From Flavobacteriales bacterium (GTDB taxonomy: Bacteria > Bacteroidota > Bacteroidia > Flavobacteriales_F > PHOS-HE28): a stretch of 64,000 nt of DNA. Every line of letters begins with the position of its first letter. Positions within the stretch are counted from its first letter, which is position 1. The stretch is from positions 95,870 to 159,869 of the forward strand of contig JAEUSU010000007.1 in the NCBI GenBank assembly GCA_016788635.1, written 5' to 3'. The translations under genes were made by a program, and so were the position numbers. Below are positions 60,153 to 64,000 of the stretch, one piece after another. The notes under the pieces are model-generated. The model saw only the letters and a list, made by a program, of their open reading frames with translations, was not told where the DNA came from and made no database searches.

Positions 60153-61489
60153 ACATGAACTGGATCATCCGCAACGCCCGCGTGGTGAACGAGGGCCGCA
60201 CCGTGGAGGCCGACGTGCTGTTGCGCGCGGGCCGCATTGAACGCGTGGCCACCGAGGGCATTGGTGATGCGCACGGCGCCACCGAAGTGGATGCCAACGG
60301 CCTTCTGTTGCTCCCCGGCGCGATCGATGACCAGGTGCACTTCCGCGAGCCCGGCCTCACCCACAAGGACGACATCGCGCACGCCAGCGCCGCTGCCGTG
60401 GCCGGTGGCATCACCAGCTTCATGGAGATGCCCAATACCTCGCCCGCGGCCGTCACGCAGGAACGCCTGCAGCAGAAATACGACCGCGCCGCGCAGGTCT
60501 CCGTGGCGAACTGGTCCTTTCACATGGGCGTGTCCAACGGCAACATGGACGAGGTGCTGCGCACCGATCCGCGCTCCGTGTGCGGCTTGAAGGCCTTCCT
60601 TGGCAGCAGCACCGGCGATCTGCTCGTGGACGATGAGCGCACCCTCGAACGCCTTTTCCGCGAAGCGCACATGATCCTCTCGGTGCACGCCGAGCATGAA
60701 GGCACCATCCGCGCCAACCTCGAGGCCGCGAAGGCACGCTACGGCGAGGATATTCCCGTGACCGAGCACCCGAACATCCGCAGTGCGGAAGGTTGCTACC
60801 GTTCTTCATCCTGGGCTGTTGCGAAGGCGAAGGAATGCGGCACCCGCCTGCATGTGCTGCACATCAGCACCGCACGCGAGCTGGCGCTGTTCGAGCCGGG
60901 ACCACTGGAAGGCAAGCGCATCACCGCCGAAGCCTGTGTGCACCATCTTTGGTTCACCGATGCGGACTATGCCACCAAAGGCACCCTGATCAAGTGGAAC
61001 CCTGCCGTGAAAACACAAGCGGACCGCGACGCCATCCGCGCTGCGGTGAACGAGGGCCGCATAGACGTGGTGGCCACCGACCATGCACCGCACACGCTGG
61101 AGGAGAAGGCGCTGCCCTACACCAGGTGCCCCAGCGGTGGCCCTTTGGTGCAGCACGCACTGCCCGCCATGCTGGAACTCGTGCGCCAGGGTGTGTACAC
61201 CGTGGAGCAGGTGGTGGAGAAGATGTGCCACGCACCCGCGCGGCTATTCCAGGTGCAGGAGCGCGGCTTTGTGCGCGAGGGCTGTCATGCGGACCTCGTG
61301 CTCGTGGACCCCGATGCCCCCTGGACCGTGGCGAAGGACAACATCCTGTACAAATGCGGCTGGTCGCCCTTCGAGGGGCAGCGCTTCTATGCCCGGGTGA
61401 AGCGCACCTGGGTGAACGGCCGACTGGCCTATGCGGATGGCCGCGTGGACACTTCCGTGCGCGGCATGCGCCTGCTCTTCGACCGATGA
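60149..61489 (+). CDS. pyrC: Dihydroorotase
   Basis: 446 residues of the amidohydrolase superfamily. It interconverts carbamoyl-aspartate and dihydroorotate in pyrimidine synthesis. Motifs: LPGAIDDQVHFREPGLTHKD, CGLKAFLGSSTGDLL, VHAEHEGTI, LHVLHISTARE and DVVATDHAPHTLEEK. The usual metal-binding HxH near residue 62 reads Gln62-Val-His64, so the first histidine is missing; I recall this in other Bacteroidota homologues. The ATG at 60149 overlaps the glycosyltransferase stop. The stop overlaps the DUF4296 start. Confidence 0.93.
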   Translation: MNMNWIIRNARVVNEGRTVEADVLLRAGRIERVATEGIGDAHGATEVDANGLLLLPGAIDDQVHFREPGLTHKDDIAHASAAAVAGGITSFMEMPNTSPAAVTQERLQQKYDRAAQVSVANWSFHMGVSNGNMDEVLRTDPRSVCGLKAFLGSSTGDLLVDDERTLERLFREAHMILSVHAEHEGTIRANLEAAKARYGEDIPVTEHPNIRSAEGCYRSSSWAVAKAKECGTRLHVLHISTARELALFEPGPLEGKRITAEACVHHLWFTDADYATKGTLIKWNPAVKTQADRDAIRAAVNEGRIDVVATDHAPHTLEEKALPYTRCPSGGPLVQHALPAMLELVRQGVYTVEQVVEKMCHAPARLFQVQERGFVREGCHADLVLVDPDAPWTVAKDNILYKCGWSPFEGQRFYARVKRTWVNGRLAYADGRVDTSVRGMRLLFDR

Positions 61490-61815
61490 TACGGAGCGCC
61501 GCCTTCCTGCTGCTTGCGCTCATCGCTTGCGCCACACCTGAGGCGCCTGCCGACCTGCTTCCTCGCGACCGTTTCAAACATCTGCTGCTGGAGGCGCAGC
61601 TCATCGAGGCCCGCGTGAACCACGAACGCATCGTGGAGCAACGCATGGACAGCCCGGTGGAGGCTTACTACGACACGCTTTTCTCACGCGAGGGGGTGAC
61701 GCGCGAACAATTCGATCGCACCTACACCTACTACACGCAACACCCCGGGGAACTGAAGGCCGTGTTGGAGGAGGTGTTGAACGAACTGGGCCAGCGCAAG
61801 GATAGCCTGCGCTGA
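61486..61815 (+). CDS. DUF4296 lipoprotein
   Basis: 109 residues. Lipoprotein signal with lipobox LIAC (AAFLLLALIACATPEAPA). The mature part is one DUF4296-type helical domain (LLPRDRFKHLLLEAQLIEAR, FDRTYTYYTQHPGELKAVLE). Function unknown. The ATG at 61486 overlaps the dihydroorotase stop by four bases, so it is the third gene of the operon. The longer frame upstream is a shadow inside pyrC. Confidence 0.88.
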   Translation: MIRSAAFLLLALIACATPEAPADLLPRDRFKHLLLEAQLIEARVNHERIVEQRMDSPVEAYYDTLFSREGVTREQFDRTYTYYTQHPGELKAVLEEVLNELGQRKDSLR

Positions 61816-61819
61816 GCGC

Positions 61820-62812
61820 TCACCGACGCATCCACGCCACTGTGTTCGCGATCGTGTCCGCCAGCGGGCGGTAGGTGACGCCCAGTGTCCGCGAGCGCGA
61901 CGCATCGTAGCTCCGCTGGGAGCGCGCGCTGCTCACTGTGCTGCGCGTGATCAGCCGGCGGCTGCCCGTGAGCAGGCCACGCACCGCCTCCACGCGCCAG
62001 GCCAGCTGCAGCATCCACGGCCTCACCTCGCGTGTAGGCGCGGGATGCCCGAAGGCTTGCAACACCTGCGTGAACAGGTCGCGGTAGGGGACTTGTTCGC
62101 CCACCAGCAGGTAACGCGCGCCGCTTTCGCCGTGCTCCGCCAGCAGCAGCAGCGCCTGCGCCACGTCGCGCGCGTCCACGGTGCTGGCGCGGCCGGACGG
62201 GTACCACGCGGTGCCACGCTGCAGACGCTCCATAAGTGACATGCTGCTGCGCTGTGGTTGCCCGGGTCCCAGCACCACGCAGGGGTTCGCCATCACCGCG
62301 TCCAGCCCTTCGGCGATGCCGCGGTGCACCTCCAGCTCGGCCTCGCGTTTGCTCACGGCATAGGCGGAATGTTCGCCGTCCTCATCCCACGGGGTGTCTT
62401 CGGTGCGCGGCACACCTGCAGGCCCGGCGCCTACGGCCGAGGTGCTGCTCACATGCACCAACCGCTTCACGCCGGCCTCCAGCGCCGCGTTCACCACGTG
62501 TGCCGTGCCGGTGATGTTCACCGCGAACAGTTTTTTGCGTTCGCGCGGATCAAAGGAGATGTGCGCTGCCGCATGGTACACGTGCTCCACACCCTGCATG
62601 GCTTCCGACAGCCCATGCACGTCCAGCAGGTCCGCCTTCACCCATTCGATCTTTGTGAACAGCGCTTCGGCACCGTAGTGCGCGAACAGCCGTTGCACAT
62701 GCGCTGGTCCCGACCCGTCGCGGTGAATGGCCCGCGCGCTGCGCCCGGCACGCACAAGCTCCAGCAGCACGTGCGCCCCCACGATCCCCGTTCCACCCGT
62801 CACCAGGTCCAT
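61820..62812 (-). CDS. NAD-dependent epimerase/dehydratase (extended SDR)
   Basis: 330 residues from the ATG at 62812, where the Rossmann motif starts ([19 protein letters not shown]); the 24 extra residues from 62884 come from a repeat-containing leader. Other motifs: [28 protein letters not shown] and the active-site YAVSKREAE (YxxxK). It resembles dihydroflavonol-reductase-like or sugar-epimerase SDRs; the substrate is unknown. It converges with the DUF4296 gene, four bases apart. Confidence 0.9.
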   Translation of the reverse strand: MDLVTGGTGIVGAHVLLELVRAGRSARAIHRDGSGPAHVQRLFAHYGAEALFTKIEWVKADLLDVHGLSEAMQGVEHVYHAAAHISFDPRERKKLFAVNITGTAHVVNAALEAGVKRLVHVSSTSAVGAGPAGVPRTEDTPWDEDGEHSAYAVSKREAELEVHRGIAEGLDAVMANPCVVLGPGQPQRSSMSLMERLQRGTAWYPSGRASTVDARDVAQALLLLAEHGESGARYLLVGEQVPYRDLFTQVLQAFGHPAPTREVRPWMLQLAWRVEAVRGLLTGSRRLITRSTVSSARSQRSYDASRSRTLGVTYRPLADTIANTVAWMRR

Positions 62813-62848
62813 GTGCGCAAGGTAGAAGGAAGGTGAAGGAGCAGGACC

Positions 62849-62880
62849 CAAGTCACAAGTCATTAGACTCAAGTCACAAG
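62849..62880. repeat. Short direct repeat CAAGTCACAAG
   Basis: CAAGTCACAAG occurs at 62849-62859 and 62870-62880, with a further partial copy after. It lies in the gap between the epimerase and tyrS starts, where I see no gene. Confidence 0.8.
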
Positions 62881-62977
62881 GCACAAGGCTCGCATATCCG
62901 GGTAGCCGTCAGTGCGGCAAGTCATATTGGCGGAGTACCCCGTGGACCAATGGGCTCATCGGCTTTTTCCCTGCGGC

Positions 62978-62985
62978 TATCTTCG
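62978..62985 (+). promoter_or_regulatory. Putative -7 box TATCTTCG for tyrS
   Basis: TATCTTCG (TAnnTTCG form, as with TAATTTCG elsewhere) ends six bases before the ATG at 62992, implying an almost leaderless transcript. Confidence 0.4.
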
Positions 62986-62991
62986 CGCGCC

Positions 62992-64000
62992 ATGGAACAA
63001 GGGCCTGACTTCATCGAGGAGCTGCGCTGGCGCGGCCTGCTGCACGACCACACCCCCGGCGTGGAGGAACACCTGCGCACCGGCCGGCGCCTGGGCTACA
63101 TCGGCTTCGACCCCACGGCCGAAAGTCTGCACGTGGGCAACCTGGTGCAGATCATGCTGCTCGTACACTATCAGCGCTGCGGCCATGTGCCCATCGCTTT
63201 GGTGGGCGGCGCCACCGGCATGGTCGGCGACCCCAGCGGCAAGAGCGAGGAGCGCAACCTGCTCGATGAGGCCACACTGGACCGCAACATCGCCGGCATC
63301 AAGGCCCAGCTCGCGCGTTTCATCCACTTCGGCGATGGCCCGGCCGACGCCCGCATGGTGAACAACTACGACTGGTTCAAGGACATGGGCTTCCTGCGCT
63401 TCATCCGCGACGTGGGCAAGCACATCACGGTGAACTACATGATGGCGAAGGACAGCGTGAAGAAACGCCTGGAGACCGGCATCTCCTTCACCGAGTTCAG
63501 CTACCAGCTCGTGCAGGGATTCGATTACCAGTGGCTGCACACGCACCTGGGTGTCACCGTGCAGATGGGCGGCAGCGATCAGTGGGGCAACATCACCACC
63601 GGCACGGAGCTGATCCGCCGCATGGGTGGCGGTGAGGCCTTCGCCATCACCAGCCCGTTGCTCACCAAAAGCGACGGCAGCAAGTTCGGCAAGAGCGAGA
63701 GCGGCAACGTGTGGCTGGACGCGAAGCGCACCAGCCCCTACCGCTTCTACCAGTTCTGGCTCAACACCGCCGATGAGGAAGCCTGCAAGTGCCTGCGCAT
63801 CTTCACCACCTGGGAGAAGGAACGTGTGGAGGCCTTGATCGCCGAACACCTGAAGGCCCCGCACCTGCGCGCCGTGCAGAAGGCCCTGGCCGAGGATATC
63901 ACGAAGCGCGTGCATGGAGAGGAGGAATTGCGCGCGGCACTGCAGGCCAGCGAGATCCTTTTCGGCAACGCCTCGGTGGAAGCGTTGGGCACGCTCACGG
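62992..64000 (+). CDS. tyrS: Tyrosyl-tRNA synthetase (3' end outside the window)
   Basis: The frame is open from the ATG at 62992 to the right edge, about 336 residues. It charges tRNA-Tyr. Class I motifs are visible: the HIGH-like block [20 protein letters not shown], the substrate region [57 protein letters not shown] and the KMSKS-like [13 protein letters not shown]. The C-terminal S4-type RNA-binding domain lies beyond the edge. It diverges from the epimerase gene. Confidence 0.96.
   Translation, partial: MEQGPDFIEELRWRGLLHDHTPGVEEHLRTGRRLGYIGFDPTAESLHVGNLVQIMLLVHYQRCGHVPIALVGGATGMVGDPSGKSEERNLLDEATLDRNIAGIKAQLARFIHFGDGPADARMVNNYDWFKDMGFLRFIRDVGKHITVNYMMAKDSVKKRLETGISFTEFSYQLVQGFDYQWLHTHLGVTVQMGGSDQWGNITTGTELIRRMGGGEAFAITSPLLTKSDGSKFGKSESGNVWLDAKRTSPYRFYQFWLNTADEEACKCLRIFTTWEKERVEALIAEHLKAPHLRAVQKALAEDITKRVHGEEELRAALQASEILFGNASVEALGTLT

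Overview
The window reads as a GC-rich chromosome segment from a Bacteroidota bacterium, most likely a flavobacterial lineage. Four things point there: type IX secretion (T9SS) cargo with both type A and type B C-terminal sorting domains; a PorP/SprF plus OmpA pair; the PorG-like/UppS/BamA/OmpH/OmpH gene order; and -7 promoter boxes of the Bacteroidota form TAnnTTTG. I saw no rRNA or tRNA genes, CRISPR arrays or prophage. No single gene set here is an obviously undescribed system. The most unusual objects are two giant tandem-repeat surface proteins that share their ends but carry different repeat families.

Layout. 1-2500 is a decaying accessory patch: the start of an IS630-like transposase, a 5'-truncated T9SS cargo gene with an internal stop, a toxin-antitoxin pair whose toxin also has an internal stop, an 80-bp direct repeat flanking that pair, and the tail of a polyprenyl synthetase. 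2597-6243 holds a secreted DNRLRE protein, a TIGR01777 epimerase and small unknowns. 6337-10431 is sucA-sucB (2-oxoglutarate dehydrogenase E1 and E2). 10464-12975 holds a T9SS cargo protein and a small membrane protein. 13295-26190 is giant protein 1 (about 3,244 aa, 31 repeats of about 87 aa) with PorP/SprF and an OmpA/PD40 protein, a surface-adhesin export unit.

26261-31455: an NfuA-like Fe-S protein diverges from a probable metal-uptake set (small Cys-rich secreted protein, TonB-dependent receptor, HMA-domain protein), followed by a gamma-carbonic anhydrase and, convergent, glutamate racemase. 31463-39856 is a minus-strand envelope cluster: CBS-domain protein, a second POTRA/barrel protein, NAD kinase, PorG-like protein, UppS, BamA and two OmpH/Skp chaperones. 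39931-43080 runs on the plus strand: pdxJ, an alpha/beta hydrolase, a secreted unknown and a secreted endonuclease/exonuclease/phosphatase-family protein. A perfect hairpin terminator separates it from a minus-strand operon of TonB-dependent receptor, DUF5689 lipoprotein and T9SS cargo protein (48342-43146).

48613-59379 is giant protein 2 (3,588 aa, about 37 repeats of 79-80 aa, two PKD domains, T9SS type B end), with recent higher-order duplications of 477 bp. The right end has a Dpm1-like glycosyltransferase, dihydroorotase and a DUF4296 lipoprotein in overlapping order, then an NAD-dependent epimerase and the start of tyrS, which runs off the window.
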